A stretch of DNA of 64,000 bases from Paracoccus tegillarcae (lineage in GTDB: Bacteria; Pseudomonadota; Alphaproteobacteria; Rhodobacterales; Rhodobacteraceae), in NCBI RefSeq assembly GCF_002847305.1, contig NZ_CP025408.1, positions 1,162,001 through 1,226,000 on the forward strand. The letters run 5' to 3'. The first letter of the stretch is position 1. Each line of letters begins with the position of its first letter. A program made the translations under genes and the position numbers. Below, one piece after another: positions 38,420-47,252 of this stretch. The notes under the pieces were generated by a model. The model saw nothing but the letters and a program-made list of their open reading frames with translations, did no database searches and was not told the DNA's origin.

Positions 38420-39451
38420 TTAACCGGCAAACCCGAGGCTGTTCTGACGAAGGCTCAGGTCCTTTTTGCGGCAGGCCAGTGGCGATTCGTCATACCAGCG
38501 CTGAAAGGCGCGGCTGAACACGCTTTGATCGGCATAGCCCAGCGCCAGCGAGACCTCTGACAAGGGCAGCCGGGTCCGGGTGACCAGCGACAGGGCCCGC
38601 TCTCGCCGCCAGTCATCGACCAGATCGCGAAAGGTAAGCCCCTCTTCCTGCAGGCGACGCTGCAGGCTGCGCGGCTCTAGCCGCAGGCTATGCGCGACGG
38701 TTTCCAGCGAACAATCCCCGAATTCCATCTGCCGCGCGATCTCGCCGCGCGCCTCGTCGCTGATGCGGCCTGCGAATTCGTCCCGCGATGAGGTCAGGTA
38801 GCGGTCGATGATCGCGTGATAGGCCGCATCGGTCTGTTCGATCTTGCGATCCAGTGCGCTCTGATCGAAATAGAGCGCGTTCTGTTCGGCACCAAAGCGA
38901 ACCGGACAGCCAAAGCTTGCCTCTGCCGCGCGCCTGACACAGGCGTCCTGATCGCGAAAGGTGACCTCGATCAGATCAACCGGGGCCTTGCCGGCCTGCT
39001 CCAGCACGTTGCGCGCGACGGCGAGGGACAACAGCATATACTGGCGGGTACTGGTCCCGGTCAGCTGCACATTGAGAGACAGGGCCGCGATGCCGTCGGT
39101 TTCGTGCACGCCCGCGACAAGGCCATTGGTGTGGATGACCAGATTGCGGGCCATGGCCCTGATCGCGCCGCGCAGGTCGGGCTCCTCCTTGGTGACCAGC
39201 GCGACGGGCCCCAGAATTTCGAGGTGCTGATACACGGCCAGCCGCAGGCCCAGATCCGGCACGCCCCATTCTTCGGCGCAATGTTCGTAAAGCGCGCAAA
39301 TCGCGTCAAATGGCACGCGTTCGTCCGGCTTGCGCAACAGCTCGGATCGCAATCCGACCCTGCGCAATGCCGTTCCGACATCCGCCCCGACACTCTCGGC
39401 GACTTCTCTGATCCCTGACAAAGAACTCGCGCGGCTGAAATATTGCCCCAC
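38420..39451 (-). CDS. AraC-family transcriptional regulator (arabinose-binding-domain type)
   Basis: A 343-residue regulator. The N-terminal two thirds matches the AraC-associated ligand-binding domain of the OruR/ArgR-like group (LRRVGLRSELL, FDAICALYEHCAEEWGVPDLGLRL). The C-terminal helix-turn-helix pair spans about 235-335 (DCSLETVAHSLRLEPRSLQRRLQEEG and SLALGYADQSVFSRAFQRW). The start is taken as GTG at 39451, six bases after CAGGAGG; a longer frame to 39547 has no ribosome site. It is divergent from a cupin gene 282 bases away and may control that gene or the convergent PHA block. Confidence 0.82.
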   Translation of the reverse strand: MGQYFSRASSLSGIREVAESVGADVGTALRRVGLRSELLRKPDERVPFDAICALYEHCAEEWGVPDLGLRLAVYQHLEILGPVALVTKEEPDLRGAIRAMARNLVIHTNGLVAGVHETDGIAALSLNVQLTGTSTRQYMLLSLAVARNVLEQAGKAPVDLIEVTFRDQDACVRRAAEASFGCPVRFGAEQNALYFDQSALDRKIEQTDAAYHAIIDRYLTSSRDEFAGRISDEARGEIARQMEFGDCSLETVAHSLRLEPRSLQRRLQEEGLTFRDLVDDWRRERALSLVTRTRLPLSEVSLALGYADQSVFSRAFQRWYDESPLACRKKDLSLRQNSLGFAG

Positions 39452-39733
39452 CGCAGCCTCCTGTTTGGGGTGTTGCGCGCATATGGGCAAACGCCCCGTC
39501 AAGAGAGAGGCGAACCCCTGATGCGATTGTTGCCACCAGATTAGCACAGAAATTCAGTGCTGTGCGGATAATGCGGAGCGGGCGTCATGATCAGGCAGAG
39601 AACAGCGACCCGGTCGCGCTGTCATCGAAAGTCAAAATCCTGTCAGTCAGAGCTAATCGGGGAACGGCGCGGCCGCGTATTCATGGTTCACCCGATGATC
39701 GAACGAGATCTCAACCCTGAGGAGGAAACAGCC

Positions 39734-40222
39734 ATGACTTTTGACACCACAACGCTCACCCAGGAACGCCTGCTGACCATCAACCACAAAACCGATGGCG
39801 AAGTGAAAGACGCCCTGCCCGGCGTCCATGTCACGCCGCTTTATCTGGACCGCGAAAAGGGTATCTGGGTTATCTACGCCCGGTTCGAGCCGGGCACCCG
39901 CTTGCCGCGCCATTACCATTCGGGCGTCGTTCATTTCTACACCACCAAGGGCTCGTGGAACTATCTCGAGCATGCCGAGGACGTGCAGACCGCTGGCAGC
40001 TATCTGTTCGAACCCGCAGGCTCGCACCACACCTTTGTGTCCGAGGAAGGTTCCGAAGGGTTCATGGTCATCGAAGGTGCCAATGTGAACCTCAATGACG
40101 ACGGCTCGATGATGTTCATCATGGATGCCGGCTGGATCGAGGACACCATCAACCGGATCGCCGGCGAGACCGGCCAGAAGGTTCCCCCCTATGTCCGCCC
40201 GGGCGTTGTCGCGCAGGGCTGA
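39734..40222 (+). CDS. cupin-domain protein, 2,4'-dihydroxyacetophenone dioxygenase-like
   Basis: A 162-residue single-domain cupin. The metal-binding histidines H60, H62 and H67 lie in RLPRHYHSGVVHFYTTKG, and H98/H99 in EPAGSHHTF. The sequence order YARFEPGTRLPRHYHSG and NYLEHAEDVQTAGSYLFEPAGS resembles the 2,4'-dihydroxyacetophenone dioxygenase family. The actual substrate is not evident. The ATG at 39734 follows GAGGAGGAAACA; the frame continues 49 codons upstream without family-like sequence. Confidence 0.78.
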   Translation: MTFDTTTLTQERLLTINHKTDGEVKDALPGVHVTPLYLDREKGIWVIYARFEPGTRLPRHYHSGVVHFYTTKGSWNYLEHAEDVQTAGSYLFEPAGSHHTFVSEEGSEGFMVIEGANVNLNDDGSMMFIMDAGWIEDTINRIAGETGQKVPPYVRPGVVAQG

Positions 40223-40541
40223 CAGGCGCGGCCGCGGCGCATGGCCGGGGCCAAGGACGACCTGAGATGTCCGAAGGGTGGCGCAATGTCCGCCCTTCGG
40301 ATTTCGCGTTTCTGACATCCCGTTTTTCCTGTATCCGCACCGTCGCTTGCGGTTTGTGGCATGATGCCACGGGCGAAGAGCACAATGTGCTTGGCGTCTG
40401 GGGTCAGCCGACGCATCTGTCCCTGCACGACAAGCTGGATGAGGCCGGCATCGACAGCGTCGGGCGCGATGCGCTGAAACAGGCAGAGGACGCAGGCCAC
40501 AGGGGCAGCCGTATCAGATCCGGCGCATCAGATCTGGCGCA
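40223..40541. other. 319-base region between the cupin and anti-sigma genes
   Basis: It holds a hairpin at 40270-40301 (likely terminator of the cupin gene) and most of a 14-base tandem repeat at 40513-40554. Open frames on both strands (about 110 codons) have no recognisable domain and no convincing ribosome site, so no gene is called. Confidence 0.6.
40270..40301 (+). terminator. hairpin downstream of the cupin gene, likely terminator
   Basis: TCCGAAGGG (40270-40278) pairs perfectly with CCCTTCGGA (40293-40301) around a 14-base loop, 47 bases after the cupin stop, followed by TTTCG. The 9-base-pair stem and following T residues suit a weak Rho-independent terminator. Confidence 0.55.
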
Positions 40542-40554
40542 TCAGATCTGGCGC
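40513..40554. repeat. three tandem copies of a 14-base unit at the end of the anti-sigma gene
   Basis: ATCAGATCCGGCGC, ATCAGATCTGGCGC and ATCAGATCTGGCGC follow each other at 40513-40526, 40527-40540 and 40541-40554. The anti-sigma stop codon (TCA on the plus strand, 40542-40544) lies inside the third copy. Because 14 is not a multiple of three, any gain or loss of a copy that includes the coding part would change the reading frame at the C-terminus. Confidence 0.85.
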
Positions 40555-41240
40555 ATCTGGGCCTGTGCGACGATTGCGCCTGTGGCGACGCCGCCGGGGG
40601 CGCCGCCCTGAGGTTCGTCGGTGATAGCCAGGGTTGCGTTTGCGATCAGTAGCCGGAACTCGTCCGGGATGATCATGGCCGCATGGCCCGCATCCGGCAT
40701 CACCCCCAGAGACACCGGCGCGCGGTCGCCCTGTATCAGCCACAATTCGAAATCGCGCCCTTCGGCAGGCGGCTGGCCGGCAACCGCGACACGCATTTCG
40801 CCGTCCACGTCATCGTAAAGCGCTGTCAGACGAACGGAGCTGTCTGCCGACACCATGTCCGACACCCAGAGCTGGCGACTGTCGGTTTGACCCAGGGGCC
40901 ACTGCGCCAGCAGCACAAGCAGCGCGGCTGCGGCGCAGGTCGCGCCGATCGCGAGCCAGCGCCAGAATGCGTTTCGACGACCCGTTTGCGCATCCGGGGC
41001 CGGCGCGAACAGCCGGGCCTCGACCGCGGCCCAGACCCTATCCGGCGGACCGACGGGTCTGACCTCATCGGCCATCGGATCGAAATGGGTCTGCCAGCGG
41101 CTCACCTCGTCCAGCAATTGCGGCTCGTGCAGCAGACGCTGGCGAAACACCTCGCGCTCGGCCAGGGGCAACGTGCCGATGACATATTCACCTGCCGTCG
41201 CGACGTCGTCGGGATCAAGATCGGGGGCATCATCCGTCAT
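40542..41240 (-). CDS. membrane-anchored anti-sigma factor (RskA-like)
   Basis: A 232-residue protein. The N-terminal cytoplasmic anti-sigma domain has ATAGEYVIGTLPLAEREVFRQRL, a single membrane helix lies near 94-116 (WLAIGATCAAAALLVLLAQWPLG), and the periplasmic domain contains VAGQPPAEGRDFELWLIQ and SLGVMPDAG, typical of the RskA family. It lacks the cupin/zinc layout of ChrR. The ATG at 41240 overlaps the sigma gene stop (ATGA); a GTG at 41252 is also in frame. It should hold the partner sigma factor at the membrane until a signal releases it. The C-terminus ends within a tandem repeat. Confidence 0.87.
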   Translation of the reverse strand: MTDDAPDLDPDDVATAGEYVIGTLPLAEREVFRQRLLHEPQLLDEVSRWQTHFDPMADEVRPVGPPDRVWAAVEARLFAPAPDAQTGRRNAFWRWLAIGATCAAAALLVLLAQWPLGQTDSRQLWVSDMVSADSSVRLTALYDDVDGEMRVAVAGQPPAEGRDFELWLIQGDRAPVSLGVMPDAGHAAMIIPDEFRLLIANATLAITDEPQGGAPGGVATGAIVAQAQMRQI

Positions 41241-41782
41241 CGGGTCAGACACTCCCTCAGCCGGATCAGACTGCGCCGCAACCAGCTGCGCATCGTGTTC
41301 ATCGGAACCGCAAAGCGTTCGGCCAGTTCGACATAGCTTTCGCCTTCGACATAGGCGCGGCGTACGGCATCGGCGTGTTCTGCTGGCAGTTCCGTCAGGC
41401 AGGCGGTGATCCGGCGTCCTTCGGACCTGATCATGGCCAGCCCTTCGGGGGACGGCCCGTCATCGGGAATACGTTCAGCCGCGTCCAGATCGCCGCCACC
41501 GGGCTTGCGCGCGCGCAGCACGTCGATGGCATGATTGCGCGCGACCGCGTTCAACCAGGCCTGCGGGCTGGCGATATCGGAAAAATACCGGTCGGCATTG
41601 TGCCAGATCTTGACGAAAATTTCCTGCAACGCGTCCTCTGCCTCTTGCTGATCCTTCAAGATACGAAGGCAGACGCCAAAAAGTTTCGGCGCGGCAAGAC
41701 GATAGAGTTGACCAAAGGCAGCGCGGTCCTGCAGGGCAACCTGTCCCAGCAGATCGGTCAGCTCTGCATTGGGTGTGGTCAT
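41237..41782 (-). CDS. ECF-type RNA polymerase sigma factor
   Basis: A 181-residue sigma-70 family factor with only regions 2 and 4. Region 2 is FGQLYRLAAPKLFGVCLRILKD and AEDALQEIFVKIWHNADRY, with WLNAVARNHAIDVLRAR. Region 4 is LPAEHADAVRRAYVEGESYVELAERFAVPMNTMRSWLRRSLIRLRECL. It resembles the SigK-type group with RskA-like partners. It is co-transcribed with its anti-sigma factor by a 4-base overlap and is divergent from the lipid-modification operon, its probable target. Confidence 0.92.
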   Translation of the reverse strand: MTTPNAELTDLLGQVALQDRAAFGQLYRLAAPKLFGVCLRILKDQQEAEDALQEIFVKIWHNADRYFSDIASPQAWLNAVARNHAIDVLRARKPGGGDLDAAERIPDDGPSPEGLAMIRSEGRRITACLTELPAEHADAVRRAYVEGESYVELAERFAVPMNTMRSWLRRSLIRLRECLTR

Positions 41783-41862
41783 ATAACGGTCTCCGGCTCA
41801 CTTTGACCGAAGATGCAACAAGCGTCAGAGGGCCGCAAGCAAGCCACTGCCGCGCGGCCCGC

Positions 41863-41878
41863 TTCACGAACGCGTGAA
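41863..41878. promoter_or_regulatory. TTCACG-AACG-CGTGAA inverted repeat upstream of the sigma gene
   Basis: Perfect 6-base arms with a 4-base spacer, about 80 bases upstream of the ECF sigma start and 125 bases upstream of the FAD oxidoreductase start, in the shared divergent region (41783-42001). It could be an operator or part of a hairpin leader. The ECF promoter itself could not be identified by eye. Confidence 0.3.
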
Positions 41879-42001
41879 CGGTGCAACAAAGCGCGGCGTC
41901 GCGCCGTCTTTGTAGTAATCCGTTTGCGCAAGGCAGCCGCGGATCTGCCCGGCTTTCTTTCAGGGCAGCACCGAAAAGAACATGGGGCCAGAGGTTACCT
42001 A

Positions 42002-43288
42002 TTGAGCGAGAGTGCAAGACGACGGATTGCCATCATCGGCAGTGGCATTTCAGGGCTGGGCGCGGCGTGGCTGCTGGATGACCGGCACGATGTCACCTTG
42101 TTCGAGGCAGCCCCGCGCGCCGGTGGCCATGCCCGCACGGTTCATGCCGAAGGGGTGGATGTAGATACCGGGTTCATCGTCTGCAATCGGCGCACCTATC
42201 CGCTGTTCATTCCGATGCTGGAAAAGCTTGGCGTGGCGTTGGAGCCAAGCGATATGTCCTTCGGGGCCAGCTTTGGTCAGGGGCGATATGAGTATGGGAC
42301 ATCCTCGACCCGCGCCATGTTCGCGCAGCCGATGTGCCTGATGGATGCCGGTCACTGGCGTTTGATCCGCGACATCATGCGCTTTTTCCGGCAAGCGCCG
42401 TCGCATCACGCAAGTGACGGCAGCATCGGCGATCTGATCGGGGCGTTGCGCTTGGGCGATGAGTTTCGCGACCGGTTCCTGCTGCCGATTTCAGGGGCCA
42501 TCTGGTCCACGCCGACGGCGGAAATGATGAAGTTTCCGGCGGGTGCGTTCGTTCGCTTTTTCGACAATCACGGGCTGTTATCGGTGAACGGCCAGCCGCA
42601 ATGGCTGACCGTCAGCGGCGGGTCGCAACGCTATGTGCAGGCGATCCTCGACCGACTGAAGGGCGATCTGCGTCTGTCTTGCCCGGTGCATTCGGTGCGC
42701 CGCGATCCGGGTGGGATCACAATCGCCAGCGCGCGCGGCGAAGAGCGGTTTGATCGCGTGGTCTTTGCCACCCATGCCCCGCAGGCGCTGGCGGCACTGC
42801 AACGGCCCGATACCGATGAGGCCGCCATTCTGGGCGCGATGCGCACCCAGCCCAACCGGATGGTTCTGCATTCCGACCCGACCCTCATGCCCCGGCGGCG
42901 CGCGGCATGGGCATCGTGGAACTATGTCACGCGGGGCGATATGCCTGCGACGGATCGGCCCATCAGCCTGTCCTACTGGATGAACCGGTTGCAAAATCTG
43001 CAAACGGCACGCCCACTGATCGTGACCCTGAACCCCGAGACCGAACCCCGTCGCATCCATGACGAGGCCAGTTTCGCCCATCCGCAATTCGACGCCGCCG
43101 CAATTGCCGCGCAGGGGCGGTTGCATGAAATTCAGGGACGCGGTGGGGTGTATTATGCCGGTGCCTGGACGCGATACGGTTTTCACGAGGACGGGCTGCT
43201 GTCTGCGCTGCGCGTCGCCCAGGCCATGGGCATCGAATGGCCGCTTGGCCCTGATCCCTGGACAGCACCCAAACGGTTGGCCGCATGA
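42002..43288 (+). CDS. FAD-dependent oxidoreductase / amine oxidase-like flavoprotein
   Basis: A 428-residue flavoprotein of the phytoene desaturase/amine oxidase class. The FAD loop is IIGSGISGLGAAWLL (residues 11-25), followed by LFEAAPRAGGHARTV. The C-terminal flavin block is YYAGAWTRYGFHEDGLLSALRVA. The start is taken as TTG at 42002 behind GAGG, because the ATG at 41982 is out of frame and upstream residues do not fit. It is the first gene of an operon with DUF1365 and a cyclopropane-synthase-like methyltransferase. The same grouping is known among genes that modify membrane fatty acids, so a fatty-acyl desaturase role is plausible. Confidence 0.82.
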   Translation: MSESARRRIAIIGSGISGLGAAWLLDDRHDVTLFEAAPRAGGHARTVHAEGVDVDTGFIVCNRRTYPLFIPMLEKLGVALEPSDMSFGASFGQGRYEYGTSSTRAMFAQPMCLMDAGHWRLIRDIMRFFRQAPSHHASDGSIGDLIGALRLGDEFRDRFLLPISGAIWSTPTAEMMKFPAGAFVRFFDNHGLLSVNGQPQWLTVSGGSQRYVQAILDRLKGDLRLSCPVHSVRRDPGGITIASARGEERFDRVVFATHAPQALAALQRPDTDEAAILGAMRTQPNRMVLHSDPTLMPRRRAAWASWNYVTRGDMPATDRPISLSYWMNRLQNLQTARPLIVTLNPETEPRRIHDEASFAHPQFDAAAIAAQGRLHEIQGRGGVYYAGAWTRYGFHEDGLLSALRVAQAMGIEWPLGPDPWTAPKRLAA

Positions 43289-44076
43289 GCGTTGATCTGT
43301 GGAGCGGCGCACTGGTTGACGCGGCCATCTGGCACGGACGGTCCGGTGATGTGTCGCGGCAATTCCGCTATCGCGCGCTTTACGCCGCCTTGCCGCTGGA
43401 AGAATTGGAGCAAGGGCTGCTGCCCCTGCACCCCGACCGGCGGGGATTGTGGCAGCTGCGGCGGCGCGATTACGGTCAGCGGGATGGCGGCTCGCTGCTG
43501 GCATTCATTCGGCAGCAACTGGCGCCTGTCGGCCTGGAACATTGCCAGACAGCGCTTGTGACCCTGCCGCGCAGCCCGTTGCACGGGTTCAACCCGGTCA
43601 GCTTTTGGCTGGCACGCGATGAAGGCGGTTTGCGCGCGGTGCTGTCCGAGGTGTCGAACACCTTTGGCGAGACGCATCTTTATCTGTGCCATCATCCCGA
43701 CAATCGGGTCATCACGCGCTCTGACCGGCTGACCGGGGACAAGCTGTTCCACGTTTCGCCCTTTCTTCCGCGCGAAGGGCGCTATGTCTTTCGCTTCGAT
43801 GCGGGGCCCGGTCGGTTCGGGGCGTGGATCGACTGGATCGGGGCGGATGGGGATGTGCGGTTGCAGACCTCGATGGTCGGACCGGCGCGCGTTCTGGACC
43901 GATCAAGCCTGCGCCGCGCCGCGTTGCGCCACGCATTCCAGCCCCAAAAGGTCACAGGCCTGATACACTGGCAGGCGGCAAAGCTGTTTTCGCGCGGCAT
44001 CCGTTACAAGACCAAACCGCCACAACTGGATCAGTCCCAGTCCGACGTCACGAAACCAGAGACCAAGAATGTTTGA
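43285..44076 (+). CDS. DUF1365 domain-containing protein
   Basis: A 263-residue DUF1365 protein. Its hallmarks are RYRALYAALPLEEL near the N-terminus, LVTLPRSPLHGFNPVSFWLARD near 90-112, VSNTFGETHLYL, and KLFHVSPFLPREGRYVFRF near 150-168. The biochemical activity is not established. Its start overlaps the flavoprotein stop (ATGA) and its end overlaps the methyltransferase start by 8 bases, so the three are translated as a coupled unit. DUF1365 genes almost always accompany this flavoprotein and a cyclopropane-synthase homologue. Confidence 0.9.
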   Translation: MSVDLWSGALVDAAIWHGRSGDVSRQFRYRALYAALPLEELEQGLLPLHPDRRGLWQLRRRDYGQRDGGSLLAFIRQQLAPVGLEHCQTALVTLPRSPLHGFNPVSFWLARDEGGLRAVLSEVSNTFGETHLYLCHHPDNRVITRSDRLTGDKLFHVSPFLPREGRYVFRFDAGPGRFGAWIDWIGADGDVRLQTSMVGPARVLDRSSLRRAALRHAFQPQKVTGLIHWQAAKLFSRGIRYKTKPPQLDQSQSDVTKPETKNV

Positions 44077-45226
44077 GCAAAGCATCAGATCCGAATTTCT
44101 GCGCACGCTGGAGAAAATCAGCTGCGGCAGCCTGCTGCTGACAACGCCGGATGGGACCACGCAGGTCTTTCAGGGCGATCAGGCGGGCCCCGAGGCCGTG
44201 TTGCAGATCCGTGACTGGCGCATGGTGCCGGCGCTGGCGGCAAAGGGCGATATTGGCCTGACCGAAGCCTATCGCGACGGCTGGTGCGACACGCCCGATC
44301 TGGTTGCGCTGCTGACGCTTGGGTTGATGAACGAAGAGGCGCTGGACCGCTATATCTATGGCAGGCCGTTGCAGGCGCTGGCGATGCGTTTGCTGTATCT
44401 GCTGAACCGGAACACGCGCGCGGGATCGCGGCGCAATATCTCGGCGCATTACGATCTGGGGAATGATTTCTATCGGCTGTGGCTGGACGATACGATGACC
44501 TATTCCTCGGCGCTGTTTGCCGAGGGTGACGATCTGGCGGCCGCACAGCGGCGCAAATACGACCGCATCATCGGCGGCTTGGCGGGCGGATCGGGGCGGT
44601 TGCTGGAAATCGGCTGCGGTTGGGGAGGCTTTGCCCAACGCGCGCTGGAACGCGGCGATTTCGCGCCGAAAGGGCTGACCCTGTCCAGCGAGCAGGCCGC
44701 CTATGCCCGCAACCGGCTGGGGCCTGACGCTGAAATCGTGTTGCAGGATTATCGCGACGAAACAGGCCGTTTCGACCACATTGTTTCCATCGAGATGTTC
44801 GAGGCCGTGGGCGAAAAATTCTGGCCGGTCTATTTCGGCAAACTGGCCGAGGCGCTGACGACCGAAGGCCGCGCCATGATCCAGACCATCACCGTTGCCG
44901 ACCGCTATTTCGACCGCTACCGCAAGGGCGGCGACATGATCCGCAGCTTTATCTTTCCAGGCGGCATGTTGCCCTCGCCCGCGCGCTTTCAGGCCGAGGC
45001 CGAACGCGCCGGCCTGCGCATCGAGGATGCATTCGGCTTTGGTCGCGACTATGCCCGCACATTGACCAACTGGCTGGACAATTTTGACGCGCGACGCACC
45101 GAGGTGCAGCAGCTGGGCTTTGATGAGGCATTCATCCGCGTCTGGCGTTTCTATCTTGCAGCCTGCGCGGCGTCTTTTTCGGTCCAACGGACGGATGTGG
45201 TGCAGTATCGTCTGGCCCATGCCTGA
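44069..45226 (+). CDS. cyclopropane-fatty-acyl-phospholipid synthase family methyltransferase
   Basis: A 385-residue SAM-dependent methyltransferase. Hallmarks are ISAHYDLGNDFYRLWLDDTMTYSSALF (in parts, residues 124-150), the SAM loop LLEIGCGWGGFA (168-179) and SIEMFEAVGEKFWPVYF. It methylates double bonds of membrane phospholipid acyl chains, making cyclopropane or, in some Rhodobacter homologues (UfaM-type), branched unsaturated precursors of furan fatty acids. Which product applies here cannot be told from the sequence. It overlaps both neighbours and lies in the putative sigma-controlled operon. Confidence 0.9.
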   Translation: MFEQSIRSEFLRTLEKISCGSLLLTTPDGTTQVFQGDQAGPEAVLQIRDWRMVPALAAKGDIGLTEAYRDGWCDTPDLVALLTLGLMNEEALDRYIYGRPLQALAMRLLYLLNRNTRAGSRRNISAHYDLGNDFYRLWLDDTMTYSSALFAEGDDLAAAQRRKYDRIIGGLAGGSGRLLEIGCGWGGFAQRALERGDFAPKGLTLSSEQAAYARNRLGPDAEIVLQDYRDETGRFDHIVSIEMFEAVGEKFWPVYFGKLAEALTTEGRAMIQTITVADRYFDRYRKGGDMIRSFIFPGGMLPSPARFQAEAERAGLRIEDAFGFGRDYARTLTNWLDNFDARRTEVQQLGFDEAFIRVWRFYLAACAASFSVQRTDVVQYRLAHA

Positions 45227-46475
45227 GCCAGCGCCGCGGGCTGGCCCCAGCCGGCGCGATCTGGTTGCCTATTCGATCATGGCCATGCCGCTGGCCTTTG
45301 GCGGTTTGCCGCTTTACATCCACGCGCCGGATTTCTTTGCCGCAGAACGCGGGATTTCGCTGGCTGCCCTTGGGTTGGCGCTGTTCTGGCTGCGAATGCT
45401 GGATGCGGGGCTGGACCCGGTCGTGGGCTGGGCCGGTGACCGCTGGCCGGGCGCGCGCGCTGGCATGGCTGCGGCGGGGGCACTGCTGCTGGGCGCTGGC
45501 GTCGCCACATTGTTTGCGCCGCCTGCCTTGCCGGTGCTGATCTGGTTTACCTTGGCGATGGCTGTCGCGAGCCTTGGGCACAGCCTGATTTCAGTCAACC
45601 TGATGACGCTTGGCGGGCTATGGCGGCGCGATCCTGCGCAGAAATCGCGGATCAGCGCCGCGCGTGAGGGCTTTGGGCTGGCGGGCCTGATGGTTGCGGT
45701 CGTCCTGCCAGCGGCCCTGACGCCATTGATGGGGCGACAAGGGGCGCTGCTGGCGCTGGCCGGTGTGCTGATCCTGACCTTGCTGCTGACGCTGCCGGTG
45801 TTTCTGCGCTGGCTTTCCCGAGCGCGGCTGCACGTGACCGCACAGCCCGATGCGCGCCCAAACTGGGGCGCATTGCTGCCGTTTTATCTGGTGGCCGGGA
45901 TTGTGCTGCTGTCTGCGGCTTTCCCGGCGGCGCTGGTCCTGATGCTGGTTCGCGATCTGCTGGGGGCAGAGCCGCTGACGGGCCTGTTCCTGCTGACCTA
46001 TTTCGCAGCCGCCCTGCCCGGGGCCTTTGCATCGGGCCGTCTGGCCGGGCGCTTTGGCGCGGTGCCGGTCTGGACCGCCGCGCTGACGCTGTCGATCGCG
46101 GCTTTCGCGTTTGCGCTGACGCTTGGGCCCGGCGACACTGCCGCCTTCTTCGCCATTTGCCTTGCCACCGGTTTCTGCTTTGGTGCCGATCTGGTTCTGC
46201 CGCCAGCCATCCTGTCCGACAGGATCGAGGCCACCGCAACAGAAGCGGCCGCCACCCGCGCCTATGCCGCGCTTGGTTTTCTGACCAAGGCCGCGCTTGC
46301 ACTGGCGGGTGCGATTGCGTTGCCCTTGCTGCAACTGGCGGGGTTTCGTCCTGCATTGCCAAACGATTCAGGCGCGTTGCAGGCATTGCTGATGCTGTAT
46401 GCCGGCGTGCCGCTGGTGTTGCGGGCGATGGCCGTCACGATACTGATATATCTTCACAAAAGGGGCGCGATATGA
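45219..46475 (+). CDS. MFS-type membrane transporter
   Basis: A 418-residue protein of about 12 hydrophobic segments resembling the MFS/GPH sugar-cation symporter class: LPLYIHAPDFFAAERGISLAALGLALFWLRMLDAGLDPVVGWAGDR in parts near 28-75, with the DPxxGxxxD loop typical of GPH proteins. The ATG at 45219 overlaps the methyltransferase stop. In this operon it may move lipid or a small solute rather than sugar; substrate unknown. Its stop overlaps the next SDR start (ATGA). Confidence 0.83.
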   Translation: MPEPAPRAGPSRRDLVAYSIMAMPLAFGGLPLYIHAPDFFAAERGISLAALGLALFWLRMLDAGLDPVVGWAGDRWPGARAGMAAAGALLLGAGVATLFAPPALPVLIWFTLAMAVASLGHSLISVNLMTLGGLWRRDPAQKSRISAAREGFGLAGLMVAVVLPAALTPLMGRQGALLALAGVLILTLLLTLPVFLRWLSRARLHVTAQPDARPNWGALLPFYLVAGIVLLSAAFPAALVLMLVRDLLGAEPLTGLFLLTYFAAALPGAFASGRLAGRFGAVPVWTAALTLSIAAFAFALTLGPGDTAAFFAICLATGFCFGADLVLPPAILSDRIEATATEAAATRAYAALGFLTKAALALAGAIALPLLQLAGFRPALPNDSGALQALLMLYAGVPLVLRAMAVTILIYLHKRGAI

Positions 46476-47200
46476 GCGAACGCATCTGGATCATGGGCGC
46501 ATCCGATGGGATCGGTGCGGCGCTTGCACGCGAATGGGCCAGGCGCGGGGCGCGGCTGGTCCTGTCCGCACGGTCCCACGACAAGCTGACGGCACTGGCC
46601 GCAGAGATTGGCGGCGCCGAGGTGCTGGCCTGCGATGTGGCCGATCGCGGCAGTCTGGAGGACGCTGCCCGACAAATCAAAGCCGGCGGGCAACTGGACC
46701 GGGCGATCACCTTGGCGGCGCTGTATGATCCGGGCAAGGTGATGCAGATCGACCCCGATCGCGCCGCCCAGATCGTGACGGTCAACCTGACCGGCTGCTT
46801 CAATTTCGCCCGCGCCGCCGAACCGCTGTTGAAACAGGGTGGACAGTTGGCGCTGACCGGATCGGTCGCGGGCTATATCGGTCTGCCGCAGGGCCAGATT
46901 TATTCCGCGACCAAGGCCGGCGTGATCAATCTGGCCGAATCCCTGCGGGTCGAGCTGGCACCGGCGGTCGATGTGCGGCTGATCTGCCCCGGCTTTGTCG
47001 TCACGCAGCTTACGCAACAGAATGATTTTGACATGCCCGCCCTGATGCAGCCCGACGACGCGGCCAGCGCGATCCTGAAGGGGCTGGATGGGCGCGGTTT
47101 CGAGGTGCATTTCCCGCGCCGGCTGACCCTGCCTCTGAAGCTGCTGCGCGCGCTGCCCTATCCGCTGGCGTTGCTTTTGACCAAAAGGCTGGTGACCTGA
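46472..47200 (+). CDS. SDR-family oxidoreductase in the lipid-modification operon
   Basis: A 242-residue short-chain dehydrogenase: GASDGIG at 9-15, catalytic S131, Y144 and K148 (YSATK). The C-terminal extension PRRLTLPLKLLRALPYPLALLLTKRL is basic and hydrophobic, suggesting membrane association. The ATG at 46472 overlaps the transporter stop. It is the last gene of the five-gene plus-strand operon and converges on another SDR. A lipid-linked substrate is suggested by context and tail. Confidence 0.83.
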   Translation: MSERIWIMGASDGIGAALAREWARRGARLVLSARSHDKLTALAAEIGGAEVLACDVADRGSLEDAARQIKAGGQLDRAITLAALYDPGKVMQIDPDRAAQIVTVNLTGCFNFARAAEPLLKQGGQLALTGSVAGYIGLPQGQIYSATKAGVINLAESLRVELAPAVDVRLICPGFVVTQLTQQNDFDMPALMQPDDAASAILKGLDGRGFEVHFPRRLTLPLKLLRALPYPLALLLTKRLVT

Positions 47201-47252
47201 GTGGTGCATGGGCCGCTGTGCCCGCGTGGCTGATCCGGGCCAGGGCATCCAT

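Noticed and set aside
40513..40554. CRISPR-like array
   Set aside because: The units are contiguous with no spacers and only 14 bases long; it is a simple tandem repeat.
40267..40611. 114-codon plus-strand open frame after the cupin gene
   Set aside because: No domain, no ribosome site, runs through a hairpin and the tandem repeat, and overlaps the anti-sigma gene.
40542..41782. Calling the sigma/anti-sigma pair rpoE-chrR
   Set aside because: The anti-sigma protein has a membrane helix and RskA-like C-terminal domain and lacks the ChrR zinc and cupin motifs.
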